Source of the DNA: Opitutaceae bacterium
GTDB taxonomy: Bacteria; Verrucomicrobiota; Verrucomicrobiia; Opitutales; Opitutaceae
Direction: 5' to 3'
NCBI GenBank assembly: GCA_017994935.1
Contig: JAGOJU010000018.1
Span: 1-64,000 of the forward strand
DNA: 64,000 nucleotides
The notes under the pieces are model-generated. The model did not search any database and had not been told where the DNA came from. It worked only from the letters and a program-made list of their open reading frames with translations. The translations under genes were made by a program, and so were the position numbers. Below, in pieces: positions 26,401 through 35,855 of the stretch (within the stretch, counting starts at the first letter, position 1; every line of letters begins with the position of its first letter).

Positions 26401-28437
26401 CTATCGCGATGGCTTCGGCGCTGATGGTTTGATGGAAGGGTCGAGTCGCTTTCCCAAGGCCGAGCGAATATCGGGCAGGTCGAAATCGAGGAGCACTCCC
26501 GGCACGAGAATATTGAGCAGTCCGCGGTGAGTCGCTGCCTCGCAAAGTGCCAGGTATGACTCAGGACCTCCTTCGAGCGTCACATGGGTGAATCGTGGTT
26601 CCAACAACGCGGCGAAAAGGGCAGGTACAGCCCCGTTGTCCCTTGCGATCAGACGAACCTGTTCCAGGGCGACATCGGGTCGGCGCGTGAGAAAGTCAAA
26701 CGCGCTCAAAATGTCCTCCGTCTGCATTCCCGGAAGATTACGACCGACCAGCAATGCGCGCATTGCCGTGGAATATTCGGGGGAATAGACGCCAACGATG
26801 CGTCCGCGAGGCGCGCTCCGACCATAGCCGCGCGGATCCACCGCCAGAACCATGTTGCCATCATTCACGAGTGCTTCAATCGGTCCGCCGGGGCCGCCGC
26901 CGGTCATCGCGCCGGCAGGATCCAGGTAGATGACGGCCGGTTTTCGTTCGGGTCCACCTTCAGGCACAAACACGTGGGCGGGAAGGACAATGCCGGGCTC
27001 GGGAATCAGTTCGAAGGTCTCGATCCGGTAGCGGGCGTGTCTGGAGGTTTCCTTCTCCTCCTGTGCCGCTGGAGGTCGGGCCTCGCTGATACCAAGACGG
27101 CGCCGGACGATGCCGGCGAGATCCGATGAGCGCGCCGCGGTCCGCTGCGGATACATCGCGCGTGCGCGCGCCGCGTTGAGGGATTGTAGGGTTTCAGCAT
27201 CGGAGTATGAGGTGGCCACCTGTCCGCTCGCCGTGCTGTGGAGGACCTCGGATGGGACTATTGCGAACTCGGGTTCAAGTCCGTCATCCTTGCGGTCGAG
27301 CAGCCATTGGGAGAACCAGCGATAGGTAGCCTCGCGACGCGGTTTCGACCAGCCGTGGGTATCGTCGTACTCGAAGAACCCTACGTGATTGGCTGCGCCG
27401 AGGATGGTGTAGAGCCGCCGGGCTTCCGCGTAGGTGGCCTTCGCACCTGCGATGGGGAAGTAGTCGCGTGTGGCGGTTGCCATCTGCAGGGGTTTGGGTG
27501 CAAAGGCGGTCAGGAAGTCTGCGAAATTCAGGCCGTCGGCGATGAAATTCACAAAGACCTGCTCGGCGTCCTGCGGCCCGCGCCTTGGCCACAGTTCCTG
27601 CCACGAGGTCAGGTAGCACGAAGGCGCCGCCACGGCGATGCGAGGCTCAAACGCCGCCAGGTAGCACGTCATGGTGCCGCCCCCGGAATTGCCCGCAACG
27701 CCGATCCGTGCCGGGTCCACATCGCCTCGAGTCAGCAGATAATCCAGCGCGCGTATGCCGTCCCAGATGAAATATCGCGCGACATTCGTACCGGTCAGCA
27801 GGCATTGAATGCCGGCCATGGTGTGCTCTCCAGGACCGCCGTCGTTGAACCGGGATTTCCGGCTGCCGGCATCCGGATACTGAATGCGTTCTCCCTGCCC
27901 CATCGGATCCCAGGCCAGAACCAGAATGCCTCGCTTGGCGAGGCTGATCCATGCGCGCTGGTAGGGTTCCGCGGCTTTGCCTGAACTGCTGTGTCCGGCC
28001 GGGCCGAGAACGGCCGGGAAGGGAGGCCGGGCGTTCTTGGGTACATAGACGTTCGCGGTGACGTAGTATCGTGGCAGGCTCTCAAATACGACCTTTTCTA
28101 CGGTGTAGTCGCCGCCGTCCACCACGCCCGTCACCTTGGCCCGCAACGGAGTGCGTTTTTCGGGCAATCCGCCGATTTGTGCGAGAAGCCGCTCGTGGAT
28201 GTATTTCTGCCGGGCCTTCACTTGCTCGGGTGTTTGCAGCGAATCGACCTCCGCAGCGCGCTGAGACAATTGCCGTGCGGCGATCGGCGCGAGATACCGG
28301 TCGAGCATTCCGGCGTCGTCAGCCTCGGCGGCGATGCCCGCAGATGCCGCGAAAACGAACAGCAGCAGCATGGAGAAGGAATTTTTTCCCGCTCCGAGCC
28401 GGAAATGTGGTCGCCAGTTTCGGCTTCGAACTTGCAT
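26401..28437 (-). CDS. Exported two-domain alpha/beta-hydrolase (acetyl-xylan-esterase-like), copy 1
   Basis: 678 residues from ATG 28437, chosen because it gives a basic n-region and the signal peptide core 'MLLLFVFAASAGIAA'. The first hydrolase domain (about 60-400) has 'DPMGQGERIQY', 'IWDGIRALDYLLTRGDVD' and the nucleophile elbow 'GNSGGG', with the late His probably in 'DDTHGWSKPRREA'. A second alpha/beta-hydrolase-like domain follows (about 460-678), but where GxSxG is expected it reads 'ARDNGAVPAL', so it is probably inactive. It resembles AXE1-type carbohydrate esterases and is paralogous to the gene at 33380-35605. It is the last gene of a - strand cluster with a sulfatase. Confidence 0.82.
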   Translation of the reverse strand: MQVRSRNWRPHFRLGAGKNSFSMLLLFVFAASAGIAAEADDAGMLDRYLAPIAARQLSQRAAEVDSLQTPEQVKARQKYIHERLLAQIGGLPEKRTPLRAKVTGVVDGGDYTVEKVVFESLPRYYVTANVYVPKNARPPFPAVLGPAGHSSSGKAAEPYQRAWISLAKRGILVLAWDPMGQGERIQYPDAGSRKSRFNDGGPGEHTMAGIQCLLTGTNVARYFIWDGIRALDYLLTRGDVDPARIGVAGNSGGGTMTCYLAAFEPRIAVAAPSCYLTSWQELWPRRGPQDAEQVFVNFIADGLNFADFLTAFAPKPLQMATATRDYFPIAGAKATYAEARRLYTILGAANHVGFFEYDDTHGWSKPRREATYRWFSQWLLDRKDDGLEPEFAIVPSEVLHSTASGQVATSYSDAETLQSLNAARARAMYPQRTAARSSDLAGIVRRRLGISEARPPAAQEEKETSRHARYRIETFELIPEPGIVLPAHVFVPEGGPERKPAVIYLDPAGAMTGGGPGGPIEALVNDGNMVLAVDPRGYGRSAPRGRIVGVYSPEYSTAMRALLVGRNLPGMQTEDILSAFDFLTRRPDVALEQVRLIARDNGAVPALFAALLEPRFTHVTLEGGPESYLALCEAATHRGLLNILVPGVLLDFDLPDIRSALGKRLDPSIKPSAPKPSR

Positions 28438-28552
28438 TGCGGTGCTGCCGTTTGTGCAACGGTGCTGGTGGAGGAGTGAAGGGACAATGCGAGGCATGGT
28501 ATGGTGAATGCAGGACTGTGGCCGCGATCGATCGCCCGGTGGACCGGCTCGC

Positions 28553-29965
28553 TTACATCAGTTTCGGCCGAATCCAAAGCGGTGGAGGAAGCCTGTCGAG
28601 CCACTTGTTCAGGATGGTCTGAAGTTCCGCCGCTTTTTTCGGCTCCGCGCCTGCGAGATCGTGGGTTTCGCCGATGTCCTCTGAGAGATGGTAGAGCTGA
28701 AAAGGCTTCTCATCCCATTTCACCAGCTTCCAGTCGCCGTGCCGCACCGCCCGCTGCCGGCCAAATCGCCAATAGAGGGTTTCGTGCGGGCGGCCTGAAA
28801 TGGAACCGTTGATATAGGGCAGCAGATTGACTCCATCCAGCCCCCAACCGGGTGATGCCTCCACACCAGCGGCAGCGAGGGCCGTAGGGAGGACATCCAG
28901 CTGGATGACCGGTCTTTCTTCGACGATGCCTGCCGGCAATGTGCCTTTCCACTGGACGACGAAGGGCACGCGGATCCCCCCTTCCAGCAACTGCCGTTTC
29001 GATCCGCGCAATGGTGCGTTGCTGGCGCCGTTGACGGCGACGCCGTGCAGTGATTCGACAGCGAATACCTCGGGAGTGAAGTCGACCAGTTTGTAGTTGG
29101 GATACGTTGGGCCCCCGTTGTCGCTGAAGAAGAAGATCAGAGTATTTTCCTCCAGATGGTGTGCGCGCAGCGTCGTCATTACATCCCCGATCGAGTCATC
29201 CATCGCCGAGAGCATCGCGGCATAGATCCGTCGCGTGCGATCTTCGATGTGAGCGAACCGGGAGAGATATTTTTCGGTGGCGTGCAGCGGTGAGTGCACG
29301 GCGTTGAATGCGAGATAGAGAAAAAATGGTTGTGCGGCGTGTCGGTCGATGAAACTCACGGCTTCCCGCGCGAAAGCGTCGGTAAGATAGGTCTCTTCCC
29401 CAATCACCTTTCGGCCTCGGCGGATCCAGCCCCCCACCTCTTCCTTGCCGGTCAGCTGTGCGCTGTGAGCGGGAAAGTAGGTGTGCTCGGCGCCGAGGAA
29501 GCCGAAAAACTCGTCGAAGCCCCGGCTCTGCGGATGGAATTCGGGTTGCTCACCCAAGTGCCATTTGCCCACGAGGCCGGTGAAGTAGCCCGCGGCCTTG
29601 AGCCGGTCTGCCATGGTGACCTCCGTGACCGGCAGCCCTTCCCGCACGCCGGCGTTGAACTCGTGACCGAAACGCTGCTGATAGCGCCCCGTCATCAGGC
29701 CCGCGCGCGATGGACTGCAATACGCTCCGGATACGTAGGCCTGCGTGAAACGCACTCCGCCGCGCGCCAGCGCGTCAATGTTCGGTGTGGGGATGTCGCG
29801 ACAACCCTGCATGCCAACATCGGCGTAGCCCATGTCGTCGGCGACAATGACAAGGATGTTGGGGTGGCGCTGCGTACCCGCCCAGCTTGTAACAGTGAGT
29901 ATGAGTGCCAGCGCCGCCAGGCAGCCGGTGGTCAGGGATGGCATGGGCAGTTTCGCGGCCTTCAT
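28553..29965 (-). CDS. Exported Cys-type sulfatase (S1 family)
   Basis: 470 residues with a signal peptide ending near 'VTSWAG'. 'ILVIVADDMGYADVG' holds the metal-binding Asp pair. C83 in 'CSPSRAGLMTGR' is the cysteine converted to formylglycine, so a maturation enzyme encoded elsewhere is needed. Later elements 'GKWHLG' and 'FFFSDNGG' complete the alkaline-phosphatase-like active site. S1 sulfatases remove sulfate from polysaccharides or other esters; the target is unknown. It starts 16 bases after the Sde182-like gene and ends 115 bases before the esterase start, in an apparent operon. Confidence 0.92.
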   Translation of the reverse strand: MKAAKLPMPSLTTGCLAALALILTVTSWAGTQRHPNILVIVADDMGYADVGMQGCRDIPTPNIDALARGGVRFTQAYVSGAYCSPSRAGLMTGRYQQRFGHEFNAGVREGLPVTEVTMADRLKAAGYFTGLVGKWHLGEQPEFHPQSRGFDEFFGFLGAEHTYFPAHSAQLTGKEEVGGWIRRGRKVIGEETYLTDAFAREAVSFIDRHAAQPFFLYLAFNAVHSPLHATEKYLSRFAHIEDRTRRIYAAMLSAMDDSIGDVMTTLRAHHLEENTLIFFFSDNGGPTYPNYKLVDFTPEVFAVESLHGVAVNGASNAPLRGSKRQLLEGGIRVPFVVQWKGTLPAGIVEERPVIQLDVLPTALAAAGVEASPGWGLDGVNLLPYINGSISGRPHETLYWRFGRQRAVRHGDWKLVKWDEKPFQLYHLSEDIGETHDLAGAEPKKAAELQTILNKWLDRLPPPLWIRPKLM

Positions 29966-29981
29966 CGAAGATTCATCCGTC

Positions 29982-31571
29982 TCAGTTCATATTTTTTGTC
30001 TGGACCGGAACGATCGTAAAGACGACCCGGCGGTAAGAGGTCAACTGTGGCCTGCCGTTGTCCGTGACCTCGAGGATGAGATGGAGCGTCCGAGTGTCGG
30101 TCACTTCCGGCACCATGAAGGTGGAGCGAATTGAATCCGCATCGGTCAGCCGGATGTGGGTGTCCAACGTGCCAGGTTCGTCGTATTGCCACCACTTGTA
30201 GGCCAGAATGTTCCCGTCGGGGTCGGCGGAGCCGCTCGCATCGAGCGTGATCGTCTCCCCTGGCGACACCGTTCGCCGAAGCACCCGTACCGTGGCATCG
30301 CCGTTCACTTGGGCAACGGGTGGATGATTCGCCTCGGAAGGGGGCTTCACCTGCCACTCCAGGCGGGCTGCGAAGTCATGGCTTATTGCGGTAGCCCACC
30401 GCCCGAGGCTCCATTGCATTTCCCGTTTGGGGTCGGTCGATGCCGGATTCCGGTCACGTCCGTCCACAAAGAAGTTTCGTTTTGGATCGAACCGGGCGCG
30501 ACGCCCGCCCCAGCCGCCCCATTCAGGCTGCTCGATATCGGTGAGCCCGGGTGCGAGCAAGTGAAGGAAGGTCGGTGAATCTCCCTCCTTGATGAGATAT
30601 CCAGTCCTGTTGCCGACGCCCGCTTTCGGATAGCGCGCCGCGAGAGGCCCGTGGCCCTCGAGAAGATGCTGACGGATCCATGCCTCGTCGCGCAGCGATT
30701 CGGGACTCTCGAAGCTGAGTCCTCCTTTGACGATATTGGTGAAATCGAAGAAAAGCTCGGGCACATTGTTCCAAATCCAGACCGTTCCCGTGTCCTGCCA
30801 ATTGCTTTGATGCAGGCGGATCTTGTGAATGAACCGGCCGGCTTCTTCGGGTGACCGCTCCCGCCGGACCTTGTTGATTGCCTGGGCGAGATCAATCGCT
30901 CCGCCCCATACGAGGATCCAAACCGGACGGGGATCCTTCCGGTCGACTGCCTTGATGATGAGTTCGGCACCTGCGGATTCCATTCCGGGCTTTAGCCACC
31001 TGTCCGCGGGCTCGCAGGTGCGAGTGTCGAGAGCGCCGGCGGGATAGGGGACTGGAAATCCCATTTCGACTCCTTCGGCGTTTCTTCCTGCCCATTTGCG
31101 GATCATGCGCGCGCCGGGTCGAACGACGCTCTTGAGATATTCCGGTGAGGGAAAGGCATGCCCTGGCCGGCCATGAAGCTTCAGAGTGTCGTAGATGCGG
31201 CCGTAGTCGCCGAGAATGTCCACGATCCATTCCGGACGGACGGAGCCGTCGCCGAACGCCAGCGAGGTGGCGATCATCCCCTCGATCTCGAATTCGTTCG
31301 CGTAGGAAAGAAACCGGATCATCGCCTGGATCTCATCGGGATCCTTCCAATAGTCGGTCAGCAGAACCACCCTGGGGCGTTCGGGTGGGGACGTTCGATG
31401 CGGTGCGGCTCCGTGGACCGGACCGAGCAAGACGAGGAAGGAAAGGATTGGGAGCGCAAACGGACGGACAACTTTCGCGGCGAACAGAATCGCGAATGTC
31501 GAGGCGCGGGTCATGTCATTTTGGAACTCAAGCATGGTTTGAAAGCCGTCGGGAGGGAACTGTGTGCCCAT
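29982..31571 (-). CDS. Exported DUF1593 / Sde182-like nucleoside-hydrolase-fold protein
   Basis: 529 residues. An N-terminal hydrophobic segment ('FALPILSFLVLLGPVHG') is the signal peptide; in-frame ATGs at 31535 and 31514 are alternative starts. The main domain, from 'PRVVLLTDYWKDPDEIQAMIRFL', belongs to the DUF1593 group, first noted as a cellulose-binding protein and structurally like nucleoside hydrolases. The C-terminal ~110 residues form an Ig/PKD-like domain ('GETITLDASGSADPDGN'). The enzymatic role in polysaccharide breakdown is unproven. It lies 4 bases after the C69 peptidase gene, so the two are surely co-transcribed. Confidence 0.85.
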   Translation of the reverse strand: MGTQFPPDGFQTMLEFQNDMTRASTFAILFAAKVVRPFALPILSFLVLLGPVHGAAPHRTSPPERPRVVLLTDYWKDPDEIQAMIRFLSYANEFEIEGMIATSLAFGDGSVRPEWIVDILGDYGRIYDTLKLHGRPGHAFPSPEYLKSVVRPGARMIRKWAGRNAEGVEMGFPVPYPAGALDTRTCEPADRWLKPGMESAGAELIIKAVDRKDPRPVWILVWGGAIDLAQAINKVRRERSPEEAGRFIHKIRLHQSNWQDTGTVWIWNNVPELFFDFTNIVKGGLSFESPESLRDEAWIRQHLLEGHGPLAARYPKAGVGNRTGYLIKEGDSPTFLHLLAPGLTDIEQPEWGGWGGRRARFDPKRNFFVDGRDRNPASTDPKREMQWSLGRWATAISHDFAARLEWQVKPPSEANHPPVAQVNGDATVRVLRRTVSPGETITLDASGSADPDGNILAYKWWQYDEPGTLDTHIRLTDADSIRSTFMVPEVTDTRTLHLILEVTDNGRPQLTSYRRVVFTIVPVQTKNMN

Positions 31572-31575
31572 GTGG

Positions 31576-33006
31576 TTACAGTCCTGGCAATGTCAGTTCG
31601 TTCGTCTTGCAGGCTTCGCGAAGAGCATCGAGCCACAGGTAGTCGGTGCCGTGCTCCGCAACCTTTGACTCCAGCAGTTGATTGAGCCGGGCATATTCCT
31701 TCCCGATTCGATCGCAGCATTCGAGACTGAACTCGCGCAACAGTTGCCGCGCTTCCGCTTCGCGATTTGCAGCCACAAGACGCGCAGCCTCCGCTTCAAC
31801 CTTGCGCGACTTCGACAGCTCCCATTTTTCTGTTTCACGAAACATGGCTGCGGGCAGTGCGGCCAGCTGGTTGTAGTTCAGATCAACCAGTCGCTTCAGC
31901 CTTTCGGCCGACCACCACGGCGAGGTGGGATCGTAGGTGTCGGTGGCAACGCTGTAACTCTCCGGTATCGTTCGTCCGGCGAAGTAGAAAGGTTTGAAGA
32001 CATTCACGCATGGAGAGCTGAACGATGCCCAATAGACTGCGCGCAGCGGCGGCGGTCTGTCCTTCCATAGCTGAACCACCATGCTTGCCGCCGTCCGGCC
32101 GTGCTCGGGACCGTTGTGCATGCATACAGTGCAGAACCAGCTGTCGTTTGGTGCCCACTTGGGCTCTTCGACCGTGCCTTCGTGATGGCTCCGGCTGATC
32201 TTGTCCATCATCAGCTCGACAGTGATGTCGCCCTTGTGTTGGCGCAGGATGGAGGTGACCTGCCTGAATCGGTTCTGCGCGGATGAATAGTCCTTTGCAA
32301 GGGGTGTATAGCAGCGAGCGAAGCCGAAGGTTTTTTCAGACTTGCACCAGCCCTCGGCAATGGCGTGTGACACGACCTCGGGATGGGACTCGTCGTAGTC
32401 GCGTTCGATGCTGTAGACATTGGATATCGCGCCGATGTCCCTCACCTGTTTCGCCACCCAGTACTTGCCTGCCGTTTCGAGCACCCACGCGGTTTGAGGA
32501 TCGGCGATGAGAAACGAGTTATTGCCCACCTTCTTCGGGTCAAGATGGCTGATCATGACGTGCATCGCTTCGTATGCCGTCCTGCCGCGCTCGAGTCCGA
32601 GCCGGATGAGATCCATGCCGATGAGGGAATTGGCCACCGCGGGCACACGCGACTTGACCGCCTCATTGCCGATCGCGACGCCCCATTCATTGAGGCCGTG
32701 CTCGTAACCCCAGGTCCACGACGGTCGTGAGCCGATGTGCTCGTAGGTTTCCTGCACCTGAGGCACTGACATTCTCGTCATCTTTACCGCTTCGCCGGCG
32801 GTGTGCTGCTGTCGGGCAAAATACATCAGCGGTTGTGCCTCAGTCACTTTGCGATCGCTGTTCTTGCCCATGATGACCGAACCGTCGCGGGTGGAGTTGC
32901 CCAGCGCCACCCAGGTGTCGCAAGCGCGGCCGACCGCGGAAAGAAGACTCACGGTATAGGCGATCGCGAGAAGCGCGCGCCCGGGGAAGGGAGTAAAGGC
33001 AGGCAT
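31576..33006 (-). CDS. Exported C69 family peptidase / secernin-like Ntn hydrolase
   Basis: 476 residues from ATG 33006; an upstream frame to 33093 lacks a signal peptide. The leader 'ALLAIAYTVSLLSAVGRA' ends directly before C29 in 'CDTWVALGNSTRDGSVIMGKN', the conserved N-terminal Cys of C69 dipeptidases and secernins. Cleavage by signal peptidase would expose the Ntn nucleophile outside the cytoplasm. Further typical elements are 'NSDRKVTEAQP' and 'WTWGYEHGLNEWGVAIGNEA'. Known C69 members cleave dipeptides or amide bonds; the substrate here is unknown. It is the first of a tight group with DUF1593 and sulfatase genes. Confidence 0.87.
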   Translation of the reverse strand: MPAFTPFPGRALLAIAYTVSLLSAVGRACDTWVALGNSTRDGSVIMGKNSDRKVTEAQPLMYFARQQHTAGEAVKMTRMSVPQVQETYEHIGSRPSWTWGYEHGLNEWGVAIGNEAVKSRVPAVANSLIGMDLIRLGLERGRTAYEAMHVMISHLDPKKVGNNSFLIADPQTAWVLETAGKYWVAKQVRDIGAISNVYSIERDYDESHPEVVSHAIAEGWCKSEKTFGFARCYTPLAKDYSSAQNRFRQVTSILRQHKGDITVELMMDKISRSHHEGTVEEPKWAPNDSWFCTVCMHNGPEHGRTAASMVVQLWKDRPPPLRAVYWASFSSPCVNVFKPFYFAGRTIPESYSVATDTYDPTSPWWSAERLKRLVDLNYNQLAALPAAMFRETEKWELSKSRKVEAEAARLVAANREAEARQLLREFSLECCDRIGKEYARLNQLLESKVAEHGTDYLWLDALREACKTNELTLPGL

Positions 33007-33110
33007 GATTGGAGGCGTTGGAGAGGCAAATGCGGCCCTCGAAAAACGCGGGGCCAAGGGAGTGCGGCGAAAGGCGAGAGAATCTTCACGCACGAGGCAA
33101 TCCTGGCGTC

Positions 33111-33126
33111 ACTGTATCTGTACAGT
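33111..33126. promoter_or_regulatory. 16-bp perfect palindrome upstream of the C69 gene
   Basis: ACTGTA-TCTG-TACAGT, two perfect 6-bp arms, about 105 bases upstream of the C69 start. It looks like a dimeric repressor site. The remaining gap (33007-33379) has no supported gene. Confidence 0.45.
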
Positions 33127-33379
33127 AACAGGCGATCGCCGGCCGCGCCCGCGTTTGCCGTCCTCGTTTCGTGGTCGCCACGGTTGGTCCGGACGATCCC
33201 GAAGGACTACGCTTCGCGTGGACGGTGAAATTGAGACGATGGCGCTGCGTGTCTGCGTGTCCTGCGGACTCCCGGTCCACAGTCGGTCGGGAGGGAGCTC
33301 TTTCGGGTCGTTGTGGTCAGCGGCCCGCAGGGTATACGCGTTTTGCAGGACGTCGCCGATCTGAGGATCCGTGCCTACG

Positions 33380-35605
33380 TCAGTCGCCCAGCAAACGGGT
33401 CAGTGGCGCCTGAGGGTCGTCGCCCGTGCTCACCACAAAGTTGTCCTTCGCGTTCACGGAGCTGAAGGCAGCGGAGGCTGGCGCATACTCCTGCTTCACG
33501 ATATCCGCTGGCAGGGTCTTTGCCGCGCCGTCCACGGTGTTATGGAGGATGGTTCGCCGGGGCGCGAGGGATGCGGCGAGCAGTGGAAGATCGTAGGAAC
33601 GCAAGGCGCCCGGCACGAAGGCCTCGATGAACGAGGGCGCATAGAGTTCCGTGGCGGCTGCTGAGTGGTAGGAACTCAGGGAATCGACAAGCGCGATACG
33701 GGAAATGTCGCGGCTGATCGCGGCGGCATGGAGCAGCACGGGACCGATTGCGCCAAAGGCCACCGCCGAGATCTCGGTGACGCCGTCGCCCTTCAGGATG
33801 GCGGCCAGCTTCACCACGTCCCCTGCACGAACTGCCAGCACACTACGGCCGATGAACATGCCCAGATACCAGGTTTTGTAGTTCACGCCGGAGTTTACCA
33901 TTTGGCCGTAATGTCTTTCCCCTGATGAGATTCCTGGGCCCACCTCGCCCGTGCCAATGAGGTCGGGTGCGATCACCTTGTAACCCAATCGAACGAGGCG
34001 CTCCATCTTTCCACCTTTGCCCCCATCGGCAGCCTTGCCCCTTGGGTGAAGGTAGAGCACCGCGCGCCCATTGGGGTGTTCGGGCAGCATCGCGACGTAT
34101 GGGATCGGGTAGTCGCCCTCGCCTTTGACGAAATAACGTTCGACCACGTAACCCGAGCGATGACTGCGGCCTGTCAGTACCGGACGGTCCGCGGGATTCG
34201 GTGGCAAGTAGCCGCTTTCCCGTATCGCGGCCGCGACAATTTCAGACGGCTTGAAACCGGTTGCAGCAATTTCGGCCTGGCGATGGGCGACGAGCCGGTC
34301 GGCCTCGCGGCGTGAGAGTGCCGAAACCGTATTGCCTTTCAACCATGTGTAGACCTGTCCGGTCGGAGTGACACGCAGTTCCTCCTTTGTCGGCATTTCC
34401 ACCTTTTCGGTTGCAGGCGAGCCCGGGTTGCCGAGCTGCTTCTGGAAAAACGCATACATCGTTTCGTTGTTCCGGGTGGTGGACTGATGTCCGGCGTCGT
34501 CCTCGATGAGCTTCAGGTTGTCCGGCGCGCCCATGGCCTTGTAGGCCCGGGACACCTCGCGGAAGGTTTCCCGCGTTCCCTCGATGTTGAACAGGTCGTT
34601 CGTGGTGGCGATGATCAGGGTCGGATTCGGCGCCCGTGCCGTCAGCAGGTCCGGGTGGTCGATACCGCGGGCAAACATGTGAAACAGGTTTTGTTCGCCG
34701 TCACGGGGCCCGATTTTCTGGAGAATGCGCGTGTTGTTGCACACATGGTTCTCCGGTGCGGTGGCATAGATACGATCGTCGAAGGCAGGGATGTAGAGCG
34801 ACTGGAATCCGCCGCCTGAGCGCCCGGTGATGCCGAGGCGTCTGGGGTCAACCTCCGGGCGGGTGAGGAGGTAATCGACCGCGCGGATACCATCCCAAAT
34901 GACAAGGCGGGCGAGGGATGAGCCCGTGAGCATCGCTTGTTGGGTGATATAGGCGTGTTCGGCATTGTTGCCTCCAATCAGGGGTTTGCCGGTGTCGCCA
35001 AGATATTGAAATCGCTCCCCTTGGGAGATGGGATCCCACGCGAAGACCACAAATCCTTTTTTCACGAGGTTGAGAATGGTGGGTATGTATCCGCTCCGGT
35101 AGCCGCTTAATGCGTGTCCGCTGGCGTAGAGCACAGTTGGCGCTGCGCCCGAGAGATTTCTGGGCAGGAACAGTGCGGCAGTGACATAGAACCCCGGTTG
35201 CGACTCAAAAACGATGTTTTCAATCCGGTACCCGGTCTTCTCGACCGTGCTTACAATCCGGGCGTTGAGGGGAGTGCGTTCAGGAAAGGGACCGACGATG
35301 TCAGCGAGCGTGTGGCGCACCTTCTCCTGCTGCCGCCTCCAATCGTCCTTTGAGATGATCTTGCCCACCTGCTGGTCCCTTTTGGCCAGCAATGACAGGG
35401 CTTCGGAGTTCAGGTGATAGTACAATGCGTCCGGCGCCGCCCGGAACTGTACCCAGCCGGCGATGACATCCAGATCCGACTTCGGTTTGGCCGGAGTGAC
35501 CACGGGTGCGTCATTTTCAGCAGTTTCCGCAGCTGGAAGGTGTATGCTGGGGAACAACAGGCATAGCGTGCAGGTGAGTGTGCGTAGAAATGGCAGATGG
35601 GTCAT
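33380..35605 (-). CDS. Exported two-domain alpha/beta-hydrolase (acetyl-xylan-esterase-like), copy 2
   Basis: 741 residues with signal peptide 'LTCTLCLLFPSIHLPA'. The first domain has 'DPISQGERFQYLGD', 'IWDGIRAVDYLLTRPEVD', the nucleophile elbow 'GRSGGG' and a late His in 'EDDAGHQSTT'. The second domain, from about 490 ('AVLYLHPRGKAADGG', 'VIAPDLIGTGE'), has 'AFGAIGPVLL' in place of the Ser elbow and is probably inactive. Same architecture as the gene at 26401-28437. A 373-base gap separates it from the C69 gene, which may have its own promoter. It probably removes acyl groups from polysaccharide so that the sulfatase and glycosidases can act. Confidence 0.82.
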   Translation of the reverse strand: MTHLPFLRTLTCTLCLLFPSIHLPAAETAENDAPVVTPAKPKSDLDVIAGWVQFRAAPDALYYHLNSEALSLLAKRDQQVGKIISKDDWRRQQEKVRHTLADIVGPFPERTPLNARIVSTVEKTGYRIENIVFESQPGFYVTAALFLPRNLSGAAPTVLYASGHALSGYRSGYIPTILNLVKKGFVVFAWDPISQGERFQYLGDTGKPLIGGNNAEHAYITQQAMLTGSSLARLVIWDGIRAVDYLLTRPEVDPRRLGITGRSGGGFQSLYIPAFDDRIYATAPENHVCNNTRILQKIGPRDGEQNLFHMFARGIDHPDLLTARAPNPTLIIATTNDLFNIEGTRETFREVSRAYKAMGAPDNLKLIEDDAGHQSTTRNNETMYAFFQKQLGNPGSPATEKVEMPTKEELRVTPTGQVYTWLKGNTVSALSRREADRLVAHRQAEIAATGFKPSEIVAAAIRESGYLPPNPADRPVLTGRSHRSGYVVERYFVKGEGDYPIPYVAMLPEHPNGRAVLYLHPRGKAADGGKGGKMERLVRLGYKVIAPDLIGTGEVGPGISSGERHYGQMVNSGVNYKTWYLGMFIGRSVLAVRAGDVVKLAAILKGDGVTEISAVAFGAIGPVLLHAAAISRDISRIALVDSLSSYHSAAATELYAPSFIEAFVPGALRSYDLPLLAASLAPRRTILHNTVDGAAKTLPADIVKQEYAPASAAFSSVNAKDNFVVSTGDDPQAPLTRLLGD

Positions 35606-35855
35606 GGGACAAAAATTGAAAACTCAGGTGATAGGCTGGCGCAGAGGTGGGATTGCCGTGGGTGAGGGGACCTTTCGGAACGAGGACTTGAAGGGTGCGG
35701 CGCGACCGCCATGGCAATCATCACCTCTGCAGAGGATGCCGTTTGCAAAGGCTGTGAGCGATCGTGTCTGTTCCACACAAGTCACCCAGGCTCCTACTCA
35801 TGCGACCGGGCAAGGCAATGACGCAGTTGCTGCATCCGTAAAGCGATCTGCTCCG

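Noticed and set aside
33111..33126. LexA-type SOS box reading of the palindrome
   Set aside because: The CTGT-ACAG spacing is 6 instead of 8 and the downstream genes are not repair genes; kept only as an unassigned operator candidate.
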